This document shows positions 42,440-52,457 of a stretch of DNA of 64,000 nt, in pieces; positions within the stretch are counted from its first letter, which is position 1, and each line of letters starts with the position of its first letter. Source of the stretch: Cystobacterineae bacterium (GTDB lineage Bacteria; Myxococcota; Myxococcia; Myxococcales; Myxococcaceae). Both the position numbers and the translations under genes were made by a program. Under the pieces are notes generated by a model. The model made no database searches, was not told the DNA's origin, and worked only from the letters and a program-made list of their open reading frames with translations. Location: the NCBI GenBank assembly GCA_009781495.1, contig WQYA01000002.1, forward strand, positions 47,018-111,017. The letters are read 5' to 3'.

Positions 42440-45283
42440 ATGCAAGGTTTTTTCCCAGAGCGTCACCTAGGCCCCTCCCCGCAGCAGCTTCAGCAAATGT
42501 TGGCCGTGTTGGGTGTGGATTCTCTAGAGCAACTGATGGAGCAAGTGGTTCCCCTTGAGCTTCGGCTTCGACGTCCCTGGCTTTTGGGCGCGCCCAAAAC
42601 AGAGACAGAGTTGTTGGAGGAGTTGTCTCAAATGGCGGCGCAAAACCAGGTTTTCCGCTCCCTCATGGGCATGGGCTACTATGGAACCTATTGCCCCCGG
42701 GTAATAGCCCGCAATATTTTTGAGAACCCATGTTGGTACACCCACTATACGCCCTACCAAGCGGAGTTGGCCCAAGGTCGCCTTGAAGCCCTCATGAATT
42801 TTCAGACGATGGTGGTGGATTTGACAGGCATGGAGGTGGCCAATGCCTCCTTGCTGGACGAAGGCACGGCTGCAGCCGAAGCGATGAGCATGTTGCACGC
42901 CACCTCCAAAAACCAAGCGAAGCGGTTTTTTGTGAGCGAGCAATGCCACCCCCAAACCCTTGCCGTTGTGCAGACACGCGCTAAGCCTTTGGGGATTGAG
43001 GTGGTGGTTGGGGACATTTTTTCCACGCCTCCCGGAGAAGATTTTTTTGGCGTATTGCTGCAATACCCCGCAACGGATGGCGCCGTCACAGACATGCGCG
43101 CCTTTGCGAGCGCTTTGCAGAAGCAGGGCACAAGGCTTGTGGTGGCCTCGGACTTGTTGGCGCTTTGTTTGTTAACCCCCCCGGGGGAGTGGGGGGCGGA
43201 TGTGGTGGTGGGCTCCTCCCAGCGTTTTGGCATACCCATGGGTTTGGGTGGGCCGCACGCCGCGTTTTTTGCCACCCGGCAAAGCTATGCGCGCCACCTG
43301 CCCGGCCGTCTCATAGGGCGCTCCATCGACGCCAAAGGCAACCCGGCATGGCGCATGGCCTTGCAGACGCGGGAGCAACACATACGCCGCGAAAAAGCGA
43401 CCAGCAACATTTGCACCTCCCAAGTATTGCTGGCCGTCATGGCCGGCATGTATGCCGTCTACCACGGCCCTCAAGGACTCAAAGCCATTGCCGACCGCAT
43501 TCACACTTTGGCTTCGGCTTTGGCCGACGGGCTTGTGCGATGCGGGTTTCGTCTGAAGCACCCTTTCTTTTTTGACACCTTGCATGTGTGTTGCGACAGC
43601 AGCGAGCAAGCCGATGCTGTTGTGCAGCGAGCGCAGGCACAGCAGATGAATTTCCGTCGCATGGGCCCCACAGGCATTGGAATTGCCTTGGACGAGTTGA
43701 CAACGCGCGCGGAGGTTTTGCGGGTATTGGAGATTTTTTCAGCTGGTGGGTGGAGGGAGGGCGAGGTTGTGTTTCATGCGCCCTCGACGCATTTGCCGGA
43801 GGGACTCCAGCGACAGACGCCGTTTTTGACACACGCTGTGTTCAACCAATGCCGCAGCGAAACGCAGATGCTTCGCTACATACATTCTCTGGAAACCAAG
43901 GACTTGTCCTTGGCGGATGCGATGATTCCCTTGGGCTCATGCACGATGAAGTTGACGGCAACCAGCCAAATGGAACCTTTGAGTTGGGCTGCTTTTGCAA
44001 ACATACACCCCTTTGCGCCCAGGGAGCAGTGGCAAGGTTATGCGCGGCTTTTGGAGGAGTTGTCCGAGGCCCTGAAGGACATAACAGGTTTTGCGGGTGT
44101 TTCCTTCATGCCCAACTCAGGCGCGCAGGGGGAGTTTGCGGGGTTGATGGTGATTCGCCAATACCATGAGCGTTGCGGGCAGCAGCAGAGGAATGTTTGT
44201 CTCATTCCGGCGTCCGCGCATGGAACCAACCCGGCCTCTGCGAGCATGGCGGGCTTCCAGACGAGTGTTGTGCGTTGTGACGAGAAGGGAAACATTGACA
44301 TTGAGGACTTGCAGCAAAAACTCAACGCGCATGCCGACCGCATCGCCGCGCTCATGCTGACCTATCCCTCCACCTATGGCGTATTCGACGATCGCATTAT
44401 AGAAATATGCGAGCGGGTACACGAAGCCGGAGCTCAGGTATACATGGACGGGGCGAACATGAATGCCCTGGTGGGCATTTGCCGTCCTGCCGAGTTGGGT
44501 GCGGATGTTTGTCATCTCAACTTGCACAAGACTTTTGCCATACCCCACGGGGGAGGAGGGCCGGGGGCGGGCCCCATTTGTGTTGCGCCGCACCTGGTTC
44601 CATTTTTGCCAAAGCACCCATTGGCCGAAGGTGAAGAAGAGGGGGAAGGTGGCGGCCTGGGCCCCGTGGCCTCTGCGCCTTTTGGGAGCGCAAGCATTTT
44701 GGTGATTCCGTGGAGCTATATAAAACTGATGGGTGCAGAAGGTTTGACGCAGGCGACACAGCTGGCCATTGTGAATGCCAACTATATAGCCCAGCGTTTG
44801 CGTGAGCATTTCCCAGTGGTGTTTGTTGGCACACGCGGCTGGGTAGCCCACGAGTGTATTTTGGATTTACGCGGCTTCAAGTCCATAGGCATTGAGGTGG
44901 AAGACGTTGCCAAACGCCTCATGGACTATGGGTTCCATGCGCCAACGGTGTCCTTTCCTGTTGCGGGGACGTTGATGGTGGAGCCCACAGAAAGCGAGTC
45001 CAAGGAGGAGTTGGACAGGTTTTGTGAGGCGATGATGGAGATTCGAAGGGAGATTCGAGAAATAGAAGAAGGCAAGCAGCCCCAAGACGACAATTTGTTG
45101 AAGGGGGCTCCGCACACGGCCTTGGCGCTCACGGAGGAGCCGTGGCCGCACCCCTATAGTCGACAACGTGCTGTTTTCCCCATGCCTTGGGTTGCGGGCA
45201 AGAAGTTTTGGCCTCCTATTTCCCGTATTAACAACAGCTATGGCGATAGGAATTTATGCTGTATTTGGCCTTATGGACGATAG
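42440..45283 (+). CDS. gcvP: Glycine dehydrogenase (decarboxylating), P protein
   Basis: PLP enzyme that decarboxylates glycine and loads the aminomethyl group on GcvH. 947 residues as one chain, i.e. the fused alpha/beta form rather than split gcvPA/PB. Motifs: FFPERHLGPS, the GYYGTYCPRVI region, SLLDEGTAAAEAM in the N-half; IPLGSCTMKLTA, PASAHGTNPASA, and the PLP-lysine strand LNLHKTFAIPHGGGGPG in the C-half. ATG 42440 gives the family N-terminus; an in-frame GTG at 42428 is possible. It closes the gcv operon. Confidence 0.96.
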   Translation: MQGFFPERHLGPSPQQLQQMLAVLGVDSLEQLMEQVVPLELRLRRPWLLGAPKTETELLEELSQMAAQNQVFRSLMGMGYYGTYCPRVIARNIFENPCWYTHYTPYQAELAQGRLEALMNFQTMVVDLTGMEVANASLLDEGTAAAEAMSMLHATSKNQAKRFFVSEQCHPQTLAVVQTRAKPLGIEVVVGDIFSTPPGEDFFGVLLQYPATDGAVTDMRAFASALQKQGTRLVVASDLLALCLLTPPGEWGADVVVGSSQRFGIPMGLGGPHAAFFATRQSYARHLPGRLIGRSIDAKGNPAWRMALQTREQHIRREKATSNICTSQVLLAVMAGMYAVYHGPQGLKAIADRIHTLASALADGLVRCGFRLKHPFFFDTLHVCCDSSEQADAVVQRAQAQQMNFRRMGPTGIGIALDELTTRAEVLRVLEIFSAGGWREGEVVFHAPSTHLPEGLQRQTPFLTHAVFNQCRSETQMLRYIHSLETKDLSLADAMIPLGSCTMKLTATSQMEPLSWAAFANIHPFAPREQWQGYARLLEELSEALKDITGFAGVSFMPNSGAQGEFAGLMVIRQYHERCGQQQRNVCLIPASAHGTNPASASMAGFQTSVVRCDEKGNIDIEDLQQKLNAHADRIAALMLTYPSTYGVFDDRIIEICERVHEAGAQVYMDGANMNALVGICRPAELGADVCHLNLHKTFAIPHGGGGPGAGPICVAPHLVPFLPKHPLAEGEEEGEGGGLGPVASAPFGSASILVIPWSYIKLMGAEGLTQATQLAIVNANYIAQRLREHFPVVFVGTRGWVAHECILDLRGFKSIGIEVEDVAKRLMDYGFHAPTVSFPVAGTLMVEPTESESKEELDRFCEAMMEIRREIREIEEGKQPQDDNLLKGAPHTALALTEEPWPHPYSRQRAVFPMPWVAGKKFWPPISRINNSYGDRNLCCIWPYGR

Positions 45284-45363
45284 AATGATGAAACCCTATG
45301 CCTAAATTCTCTCTAGGTTTACCGAAGTTTAATCATTAGAATGCGTGGTTCAGGTGGGCCGAC

Positions 45364-46521
45364 ATGTCCGTTGGATTTGGAAAATATACTCTACTCGACA
45401 AACTCGCCGTAGGCGGGATGGCGGAAATATTTCTTGCGCGCCAAGAGGGGCTGGAGGGTTTTGAGAAGACGGTTGTCATCAAACGTATTCGCCCTCACCT
45501 TTCGTCGCAGTCCAATTTTGTACGTATGTTTTTGAATGAGGCGAGGTTGGCGGCGCAATTGACGCACCCCAACATTGTCCAAATTTATGATTTGGGAAAA
45601 ATCAACGACTCTTATTACATTGCGATGGAATATGTTTTTGGCCGCGACATGCGGAAAATCATCGCCAAGGCGCAAGCCAGGGGGATTGGTTTCCCGATGG
45701 AATATGCGCTCAAAATTGCCGGCTCCGTTTGCGAAGGGCTTTATTATGCGCACCAGAAGACGGATGCTCAGGGTGTGCCTTTAAACATTGTGCACAGAGA
45801 CGTCACCCCAGAAAACATTTTTGTATCTTTTGATGGGACGGTGAAGATTCTCGACTTTGGAATTGCCAAGGCTTCCAACCAAATTATTCAGACGGACGTG
45901 GGTGAGGTGAAAGGCAAGCTCAGCTACATGAGCCCAGAGCAATGTTGTGGCTATACTTTGGATGGCCGCAACGATATTTTTTCCTTAGGTGTAGTGCTCT
46001 ATGAATGTCTAACAGGTTTTAGGTTATTTACGGGAGACTCTGAGGCTGCGGTTGTACGTTCCATTATTGACGGCAAAATTTATTCCCCCTCCTATTTCAT
46101 GTCGGACATTCCTCCGGGTGTTGAAGAGATAGTGATGAAGGCCCTGGAGAAGAACCGTGAAAACCGCTACCAGAGTGCTTGGGAGATGCAGTCGGCCATT
46201 AACAAGTTTCTCTCGCAGCACGAATTCAACCCCACCAACACGCATTTGGCGAATTTCCTCAAACAGTTGTTTGATGACGAGTTGAAACCCAGCGCCTCTG
46301 CCCAGGTGGCTGCTCTCAAAGTGGCAGGGGAACACAGCATGGCGACAGGCGAGGCAGAAGCCTGGCCATTTGTTGTATTGGGAGAAGAAGAAAGTGCTTC
46401 TATTTGTTTTACGCTTCCGACGGAGGTGTTTGCGAAGGTTGAGACAGTTGCGAAGTTGCATGGAATGGACATTTCGGAATTGGCCAAGCGCATTGTTGAG
46501 GATTGGGCGAAATATCGCTAA
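45364..46521 (+). CDS. Soluble eukaryotic-like Ser/Thr protein kinase
   Basis: A 385-residue kinase of the PknB type common in myxobacteria. Glycine loop LAVGGMAEIFLA, ATP-site Lys40 (VVIKRI), the catalytic loop HRDVTPENIF, DFGIAKA (metal), SYMSPEQ and DIFSLGVVLYECLTG (Asp of subdomain IX). The kinase domain ends near residue 285. The remaining ~100 residues have no transmembrane helix or sensor domain; the last 40 are helical (EVFAKVETVAKLHGMDISELAKRIVEDW). Substrates are unknown. It lies immediately upstream of truA, 3 bases apart, and may be cotranscribed. Confidence 0.93.
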   Translation: MSVGFGKYTLLDKLAVGGMAEIFLARQEGLEGFEKTVVIKRIRPHLSSQSNFVRMFLNEARLAAQLTHPNIVQIYDLGKINDSYYIAMEYVFGRDMRKIIAKAQARGIGFPMEYALKIAGSVCEGLYYAHQKTDAQGVPLNIVHRDVTPENIFVSFDGTVKILDFGIAKASNQIIQTDVGEVKGKLSYMSPEQCCGYTLDGRNDIFSLGVVLYECLTGFRLFTGDSEAAVVRSIIDGKIYSPSYFMSDIPPGVEEIVMKALEKNRENRYQSAWEMQSAINKFLSQHEFNPTNTHLANFLKQLFDDELKPSASAQVAALKVAGEHSMATGEAEAWPFVVLGEEESASICFTLPTEVFAKVETVAKLHGMDISELAKRIVEDWAKYR

Positions 46522-46524
46522 GCC

Positions 46525-47298
46525 ATGGCACGCATCCAGCTATACCTGGAATATGAAGGAACGAATTATGTTGGTTGGCAGAGGCAAGCCAAGGGGCTGA
46601 GCATTCAAGGTTGCGTGCAGAATGCACTGACGGATTTGTTGGGAGCGCCGACGTCGCTTTGGGTAGCAGGGAGAACCGATGCAGGCGTACATGCCCGGCG
46701 GCAAGTGGCTGTATTTGATGCGAGCAAGGAGTTGCCCCTGCGTGCTTTCATTAAAGGGGTGAATGCGCGTTTGCCTTCGGACATTGCGGTTGTGGATGCT
46801 TGTGTTGTTGCCGATGATTTTCATCCCCGCCATATGTCTAAGAGCAAACACTATGCCTATTATATTTCTAACCGCCCTTGCCGTTCTCCTTTGAGGCGTT
46901 TCACCCATTGGCAGATTTTCAAACCGTTGAATGTGGAGGCGATGCAGGAGGGGGCAGCGTTTTTGCTGGGCAGCCATGATTTTTCGTCCTTTCGTGCCTC
47001 TGACTGCATGGCGCGCCACGCCGTGCGCAGGTTGGATGTTTCCTGCGTAGAGGGGGAGCGTGGGGATGAAATTGTGTGTACTTTCAAAGGGACGGCCTTT
47101 TTAAAACACATGGTGCGGAGCATGGTGGGAAGTCTCGTAGAAGTTGGCAAAGGCCGTCGTCCGCCGGAGTGGATAGGGCAGGTGCTTGCCCAGAAAAACC
47201 GTTGTGCGGCCGGCCCGACGGCGCCCCCTCATGGTTTGGTTTTAGAGGGGATTGTTTTTGGTGAAAGAGAGCATGCACGCGACACAGAAGCGACATAG
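46525..47298 (+). CDS. truA: tRNA pseudouridine(38-40) synthase
   Basis: Isomerises uridines at positions 38-40 of the tRNA anticodon arm. The catalytic Asp is in AGRTDAGVHA; other family marks are YEGTNYVGWQRQ, FHPRHMSKSKHYAYYI, LGSHDFSSFRASDC and FLKHMVRSMVGSLVEVG. 257 residues is normal. ATG follows the kinase stop by 3 bases. Confidence 0.95.
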   Translation: MARIQLYLEYEGTNYVGWQRQAKGLSIQGCVQNALTDLLGAPTSLWVAGRTDAGVHARRQVAVFDASKELPLRAFIKGVNARLPSDIAVVDACVVADDFHPRHMSKSKHYAYYISNRPCRSPLRRFTHWQIFKPLNVEAMQEGAAFLLGSHDFSSFRASDCMARHAVRRLDVSCVEGERGDEIVCTFKGTAFLKHMVRSMVGSLVEVGKGRRPPEWIGQVLAQKNRCAAGPTAPPHGLVLEGIVFGEREHARDTEAT

Positions 47299-47337
47299 AG
47301 TTGCCTGGGCAACACAGGTTTAGAAGGGGAATAAGCC

Positions 47338-47961
47338 ATGCTGAAATCATCCGCCTGGTCCTCATGGGAGACGAAAGCAAGGCATGGCGTCATGGCTTGT
47401 GGTTTGGGTGTTGTCTCAACGGCAATAGGAAGCTGGGCAAGCACTTGGATAGTGAAATGGGCTTGGAGAAGCCATGGGCCATTCATTGAAAATGTCTTCG
47501 CCGGTTGGCTGTGGAATGCAGGGTTATGGCTTGTATTTGCACCCATAGCCTTGCTAGCGGCCAGGGTTTTACCGACAAGGGCAGCGCTGTTTGTTGGGCT
47601 AGGGGGCATATCAGGTTTTTTCTTCCGGCTTTTTTTAGATACGGCGTTATTTGGGTTTGAGCGGTTTTCAGACTTTCCGCTTTATGGTTTGTCTTGTCTG
47701 TTTTGGTTTATAACGGGGTTGGTTTGGGCATGGTTTTTTGCTCGTTGGGGAGAGCATTTCTTTCGCAAAGCCCAAGAAAATGCCCGGGCCCTTTCAAAAT
47801 CCAACGAGCGTTATTATGCGCAGCAGCTGGCTTCTTCTATGGAAGCGAGTGCTGGCGACACAAACGCTTGTGCCGACCCAGTCTCTTCAAGTGAAACCGA
47901 GGCAGAAAAAGTTTCAGGTGAAACCGGAGCAACAGAAGCTAAGCGCAATTCGACGCTTTGA
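47338..47961 (+). CDS. Multi-pass membrane protein, unknown
   Basis: A 207-residue protein with four likely membrane segments between residues ~18 and 140 (rich in Trp and Phe, e.g. [39 protein letters not shown]), then a hydrophilic Glu/Ser/Thr-rich tail of about 60 residues. No family is recognised. Its last 23 bases overlap the 3' end of convergent clpB. Confidence 0.55.
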   Translation: MLKSSAWSSWETKARHGVMACGLGVVSTAIGSWASTWIVKWAWRSHGPFIENVFAGWLWNAGLWLVFAPIALLAARVLPTRAALFVGLGGISGFFFRLFLDTALFGFERFSDFPLYGLSCLFWFITGLVWAWFFARWGEHFFRKAQENARALSKSNERYYAQQLASSMEASAGDTNACADPVSSSETEAEKVSGETGATEAKRNSTL

Positions 47962-50539
47962 AACAAAGCGCGTCTTGTTGGGTTTCCACCTCTATAGAGT
48001 CTCCGGGAATAAATTCCCCATTGAGGATTCTAATGGCCAGGGGGTTAAGCAGATATTTTTGAATAGCGCGTTTCAGTGGCCTTGCTCCATAGTTTGCGTC
48101 ATATCCGTGTTGTGTCAAAAAGTGGCGTGCGTTTTGGGAGATGGCAAGTCGCAAGCGTTTCTCAGACAGGAGTTTGTCCGTGCGCGCCAACTGCAAGTCG
48201 ATGATTTTGGCAATGTCTTCAGGTTTGAGTGGCTCAAAAACAACAATCTCATCCACGCGGTTGAGAAATTCGGGTTTGAAGTGGAGCTTCAACGTTTCTT
48301 GGACTTTGGCTTTTGCCTTTGCATCCAAAACGGGGTTTTTTTCTGAAATGGCGTCTTGGATGAGCTGAGCCCCGATGTTGGACGTCATAATGAGGACGGT
48401 GTTTTTGAAGTCCACCGTTCGCCCTTGGCTGTCTGTGAGGCGGCCCACGTCCAAAATTTGCAAAAGCAGGTTGAAAACATCCGGGTGTGCTTTTTCAATT
48501 TCGTCGAAGAGGATAACGGCATAGGGGCGTCGGCGGACAACTTCCGTAAGCTGCCCTCCTTCGTCATAACCCACATAGCCGGGGGGAGCGCCAATGAGTC
48601 GGGCGATGGCGTGTTTTTCCATATATTCCGACATATCAATGCGAATGACGGCTTTCTCGTCGTCAAACAGAAAGTCTGCGAGCGCAACAGCGGTTTCGGT
48701 TTTCCCGACACCCGTGGGACCCAGAAAAATAAAAGAGCCGATGGGGCGCTCCGGATCTTGCAAGCCGCTTCGGGCTCTTCTTACCGCATGGGACACGGCC
48801 TCAAGCGCGTTGCTTTGTCCAATGACGCGTGTTTGCAGACGCTCTTCCATATGCACAAGTTTTTGAATTTCACCTTCCAAAAGTTTGGACACAGGAATGT
48901 TGGTCCATTTGGCAACGACTGCGGCAATGTCTTCAGCATCCACCTCTTCTTTGAGGAAGCGTTGGTTTTTTTGAAGCTCATTGAGTTTTCCTGTTTGTTT
49001 ATGAAGCTCTTTTTCCAAACTGGGCAAGGCTCCATATTTAAGCTCAGCGGCTTTGTTGAGGTTGCCGTTGCGCTCTGCACTGGCTTGTTCATTTCGAGTA
49101 CGTTCAATGTTTTCTTTAATTTCTTGAATGCTCAGAATGAGAGACTTTTCTGTTTCCCAGTGAACTTTGAGCGTGGAGAATTTTTCATTGAGGTTTGAAA
49201 TTTCGGCTTCAAGCTTTGCAAGACGTTCGAGAGAATGTGCATCCGTCTCCTTTTTCAGGCCTTCGCGTTCAATTTCAAGCTGCATGAGTTTTCTGCGCAC
49301 GTCGTCAATCTCTGTGGGCATAGAGTCGATTTCGATGCGCAGACGAGCACTGGCTTCGTCGACCAAGTCAATGGCTTTGTCAGGCAGGAAGCGATCTGCA
49401 ATATAGCGGTTGGAAAGTGTAGCAGCGGCGATGAGGGCGGAGTCCTGGATGTGGACGCCATGGTGGATTTCATAGCGCTCTTTAAGGCCTCTTAGGATGC
49501 TGATGGTGTCTTGGACAGTGGGCTCCTTGACGAGAACGGGCTGGAAGCGGCGCTCAAGAGCAGCATCTTTTTCAATATGTTTTCGATATTCGTCCAAGGT
49601 GGTGGCGCCGATGCAGTGCAATTCGCCGCGGGCGAGGGCGGGTTTGAGCATGTTGCCTGCGTCCATGGCGCCCTCTGCCTTGCCTGCGCCCACAATGGTG
49701 TGCAGCTCATCTATAAAAAGAATAATTTCGCCGCTGGCCTTGGCCACTTCTTGAAGAACGGCTTTGAGACGCTCTTCAAACTCGCCGCGGAACTTGGCCC
49801 CGGCAATCATCGCTCCCAAGTCCAGGGAGATGAGTCGTTTTTGCTTCAAATTTTCGGGCACATCCCCATCCACCATTCTGCGGGCAAGGCCTTCAATAAT
49901 GGCAGTTTTGCCAACACCCGGCTCGCCGATGAGGACAGGGTTGTTTTTTGTACGCCTTGAGAGGACTTGAATGGTGCGGCGAATTTCTTCATCTCGGCCG
50001 ATGACCGGATCCAACTTTCCTGCTCTGGCCGCTTCGGTGAGATTTTTCCCATATTTCTCCAAGGCCTGATAGCTGCTTTCCGCATCCTGGCTGACGACAC
50101 GTGCAGTGCCGCGTACGTCTTTGAGCGCGGCTAAAATGCGCTCTTTGCTAATGCCGGAGCTTTTCAGCAGCTCGCCGGCATTTTCTTTGTCTTGTGCAAG
50201 GGCCAGGAGCAAATGCTCCGAGCTGACGAATTCGTCTTGCATGCTTTTGGCTTCGTCTTCGGCTTTGTCCAAAAGTTTCAGGAGACGTTGAGAGAGGGTT
50301 GCGCCCGCACCACCTTGTATTTTGGGGAGTTTTTTAAGGGCTTCCTCAATGCGTTGTTGGACGAGTTTTATGTCTGCGCCAATGCGTCGAAAAATGGGGA
50401 CAGCGAGTCCATCTTCTTGCGCAAGCAGGGCAGCAGCCAAATGTTCTGGCTCATAATTTGGGTTGTTTTGGCGGCGGGCCAGTGTTTGTCCCTGTTGCAG
50501 GGCCTCTTGGGCTTTAACCGTAAAATTATCCACACGCAT
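47939..50539 (-). CDS. clpB: ATP-dependent disaggregase ClpB
   Basis: Hexameric AAA+ chaperone that extracts proteins from aggregates with DnaK. 866 residues: N domain (1-145), first ATPase with [10 protein letters not shown] near residue 205, a long Glu/Lys-rich middle coiled coil (~410-520), second ATPase with [14 protein letters not shown], and [29 protein letters not shown]. It starts 43 bases after the upstream membrane-protein stop and could be read from that operon. No HrcA (CIRCE) or obvious heat-shock promoter is visible in that gap. Confidence 0.96.
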   Translation of the reverse strand: MRVDNFTVKAQEALQQGQTLARRQNNPNYEPEHLAAALLAQEDGLAVPIFRRIGADIKLVQQRIEEALKKLPKIQGGAGATLSQRLLKLLDKAEDEAKSMQDEFVSSEHLLLALAQDKENAGELLKSSGISKERILAALKDVRGTARVVSQDAESSYQALEKYGKNLTEAARAGKLDPVIGRDEEIRRTIQVLSRRTKNNPVLIGEPGVGKTAIIEGLARRMVDGDVPENLKQKRLISLDLGAMIAGAKFRGEFEERLKAVLQEVAKASGEIILFIDELHTIVGAGKAEGAMDAGNMLKPALARGELHCIGATTLDEYRKHIEKDAALERRFQPVLVKEPTVQDTISILRGLKERYEIHHGVHIQDSALIAAATLSNRYIADRFLPDKAIDLVDEASARLRIEIDSMPTEIDDVRRKLMQLEIEREGLKKETDAHSLERLAKLEAEISNLNEKFSTLKVHWETEKSLILSIQEIKENIERTRNEQASAERNGNLNKAAELKYGALPSLEKELHKQTGKLNELQKNQRFLKEEVDAEDIAAVVAKWTNIPVSKLLEGEIQKLVHMEERLQTRVIGQSNALEAVSHAVRRARSGLQDPERPIGSFIFLGPTGVGKTETAVALADFLFDDEKAVIRIDMSEYMEKHAIARLIGAPPGYVGYDEGGQLTEVVRRRPYAVILFDEIEKAHPDVFNLLLQILDVGRLTDSQGRTVDFKNTVLIMTSNIGAQLIQDAISEKNPVLDAKAKAKVQETLKLHFKPEFLNRVDEIVVFEPLKPEDIAKIIDLQLARTDKLLSEKRLRLAISQNARHFLTQHGYDANYGARPLKRAIQKYLLNPLAIRILNGEFIPGDSIEVETQQDALCFKASNCA

Positions 50540-50582
50540 GTTTAGAAGCTAAGCGTGCTTCTGGTTTAGGCAAGGCAGAAAT

Positions 50583-51221
50583 TTAAGTAGGCGGAGGTGG
50601 GGAGGGGGGCAAATTAAGCAAGTCCAGGGTTTGTGGGGCTTTAAAATAGCGCCATACCCATAGGAAGAGGGCCACCATAGAGAACGTAAAAGCAGCGGAG
50701 AAGAGGGTGAGCGTTGTTTCCATATTTTGCGGGAAACTTGTTTTGAAGGCTGCGATGGAATCGAAAGCTGCGCCGGATTGTCGGGCCAAGGCGGCGGACT
50801 GTGCGCCATCCAAGGTACGGAGAATGGCGCAGGCCAATGCGGCCTTCGAGAGGGTACGCGCAATGGAAGCTCTTGGGAGTCCCCCTTTGGAAACCAAGCG
50901 CCAGCCCGACAAGAATACCCATGTAGCCGACACGGACAACCCGAACAGCACGAAGCTGCGTAGGCCGCGCATGTTGTTAAGGCTGGACTGGCGGACTTCG
51001 AGTGAAGAGATGAGTGCTTCTGTGAAGGTTTGGGTTTCTTCTGTGCTATAGAATTTTGAGAAGAGGGGCTCTTGTTGAAGGGCAGCCTGGCGTATTTGGG
51101 AAGTGTTAATAGGGGAGAAGGCTTCGAGGAGATCAAACCAAGAGGAGAAGACGACGAAGGCGGCGAGGAGGAGGGTGCCTATGCTGATGAAGCGCAAGGG
51201 TGAAGGCAAAGGAGGGTTCAC
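50583..51221 (-). CDS. Membrane protein, unknown function
   Basis: A 212-residue protein with four hydrophobic segments (about residues 12-30, 88-107, 120-135 and 170-192) and a Pro-rich C-terminus. Its ATG overlaps the stop of the DUF1844 gene (ATGA), indicating coupling. No recognised motif. It lies between the DUF1844 gene and clpB on the same strand. Confidence 0.6.
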   Translation of the reverse strand: MNPPLPSPLRFISIGTLLLAAFVVFSSWFDLLEAFSPINTSQIRQAALQQEPLFSKFYSTEETQTFTEALISSLEVRQSSLNNMRGLRSFVLFGLSVSATWVFLSGWRLVSKGGLPRASIARTLSKAALACAILRTLDGAQSAALARQSGAAFDSIAAFKTSFPQNMETTLTLFSAAFTFSMVALFLWVWRYFKAPQTLDLLNLPPSPPPPT

Positions 51222-51544
51222 TGTGGCGGCAGAGGGCTATGTGGTTTTTGGCCTTGCTGAATGCGGACATAAAGCAGGCGTAAATCGGTCAATATTTGGT
51301 GCAAGAGACGAGACTCTTCGGTGGTGAGGTTGCCTTGGGTTTTGTCATAGAGGATGCCGAGGAAGTCCAGACATTGCCGTGCGAGAGGCAGTTGAATGTC
51401 TTTTGTTTGAGTCTCTGGGTTTTCGCCTTCACCCAGGTGGATGAGGATGGTGGAGGCAAGTCCCAGAATGAAAGTGGAGAAGGTAGCTGTTTCCTGGACG
51501 CTTGTTGCCGTTTGCCAGATGAAGCCTGCACCCTCTTGACTCAT
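51218..51544 (-). CDS. DUF1844 family protein
   Basis: A 108-residue protein. The core FSTFILGLASTILIHLGE ... LARQCLDFLGILYDKTQGNLTTEE followed by LLHQILTDLRLLYV matches the DUF1844 family, found mainly in deltaproteobacteria and related phyla; function unknown. It overlaps its neighbours at both ends by 4 bases, so it is the middle gene of a coupled three-gene set. Confidence 0.82.
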   Translation of the reverse strand: MSQEGAGFIWQTATSVQETATFSTFILGLASTILIHLGEGENPETQTKDIQLPLARQCLDFLGILYDKTQGNLTTEESRLLHQILTDLRLLYVRIQQGQKPHSPLPPQ

Positions 51545-51762
51545 GGCATTTCCGCAAGCGTTGTTACAGGTGGGTTAGGTTCCAAAGCTTCTGCAGGTGT
51601 TTCTTCGCCCATACTGGCTTCTATGGGACAAGCTTTTTCAGCAATATCCGGCAAGGCATCCAAATGTTGCTGAAAGGCTTCCTGGCTGAGGGCGCCGGTT
51701 GAAATATAATGTAGGGCACAACGTTTATCGAAGAGGCGATTTTCAGGCACGAGATTCTCCAC
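51541..51762 (-). CDS. Small acidic protein upstream of DUF1844
   Basis: A 73-residue acidic protein (ALSQEAFQQHLDALPDIAEKACPIE) with a Pro/Ala/Glu-rich tail. It starts with a GTG and its stop overlaps the DUF1844 start (ATGA-type). It heads the small operon that leads to clpB. No domain is recognised; reality is supported mainly by coupling. Confidence 0.5.
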   Translation of the reverse strand: MENLVPENRLFDKRCALHYISTGALSQEAFQQHLDALPDIAEKACPIEASMGEETPAEALEPNPPVTTLAEMP

Positions 51763-51800
51763 GGGTAAATTCTTTTCGAAAGGGATATAACAACTTTTAG

Positions 51801-52457
51801 ATGAACGACAAGAGCCCCCCCCATTTTCCGAGAGGAATTTATGCTTTTGTTGGGGACACGCTGAAGACGAAAGGGTCCTTGGTTGAGCAGGTGGAGCTTC
51901 TTTTGGCTGCCGGCATAAAGTGCCTACAAATACGTTTAAAGGCGATGGTTTCAGAAGCCTATGCTTTGGAGCAGATGGTGAAGGCTGTTGAGTGTGCCCA
52001 AGCCGGAGGCGCCTTGTGCCTTGTGAATGATCGCGTGGACATGGCTTTGCTTGCCTGTGCTTCGGGCGTACATTTGGGTGAAGAGGACATGCCGGTGCCT
52101 GTGGCTCGGCGGCTTTTGGGTAGGGGCGTCCTCATTGGGAAGACCGTCCGTAGTTTGGAGCAAGCGCAGTTGGCCAAGGAAGAGGGGGCGGATTATGTAG
52201 GCTTAGGCCCCATATTTGCGACGCGGAGCAAGTTTTTGCCCATAGCGGCATTGGGAGTGGAGGTGCTTGGTCAAGTGGTGAAACACAGTCCATTGCCTGT
52301 GGTGGCCATTGGGGGCATTTCGGTTTCGAATATGGCCGAGGTTGCGGGCACGGGGGTACATGCAGCGGCTGTCATTTCGGAGATATGGCAAGCTGCAAAG
52401 CCAGGGCAGAGGGCTTTGGAGCTACAGGGCCTATTTGCAAAGGCGATGCCCTCATGA
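51801..52457 (+). CDS. thiE: Thiamine-phosphate synthase
   Basis: Joins the thiazole and pyrimidine halves of thiamine. TIM-barrel of 218 residues with LQIRLK, LVNDRVDMALLACASGVHLGEEDMP, GKTVRSLEQA, DYVGLGPIFATRSK and VVAIGGI, all typical. It is divergent from the DUF1844 operon and its stop overlaps the ATG of the PuuD-like gene. No TPP riboswitch is evident in the 38 bases upstream. Confidence 0.92.
   Translation: MNDKSPPHFPRGIYAFVGDTLKTKGSLVEQVELLLAAGIKCLQIRLKAMVSEAYALEQMVKAVECAQAGGALCLVNDRVDMALLACASGVHLGEEDMPVPVARRLLGRGVLIGKTVRSLEQAQLAKEEGADYVGLGPIFATRSKFLPIAALGVEVLGQVVKHSPLPVVAIGGISVSNMAEVAGTGVHAAAVISEIWQAAKPGQRALELQGLFAKAMPS

Noticed and set aside
51763..51800. TPP riboswitch upstream of thiE
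   Set aside because: The gap is only 38 bases, too short for the aptamer, and no CTGAGA-type core is present.
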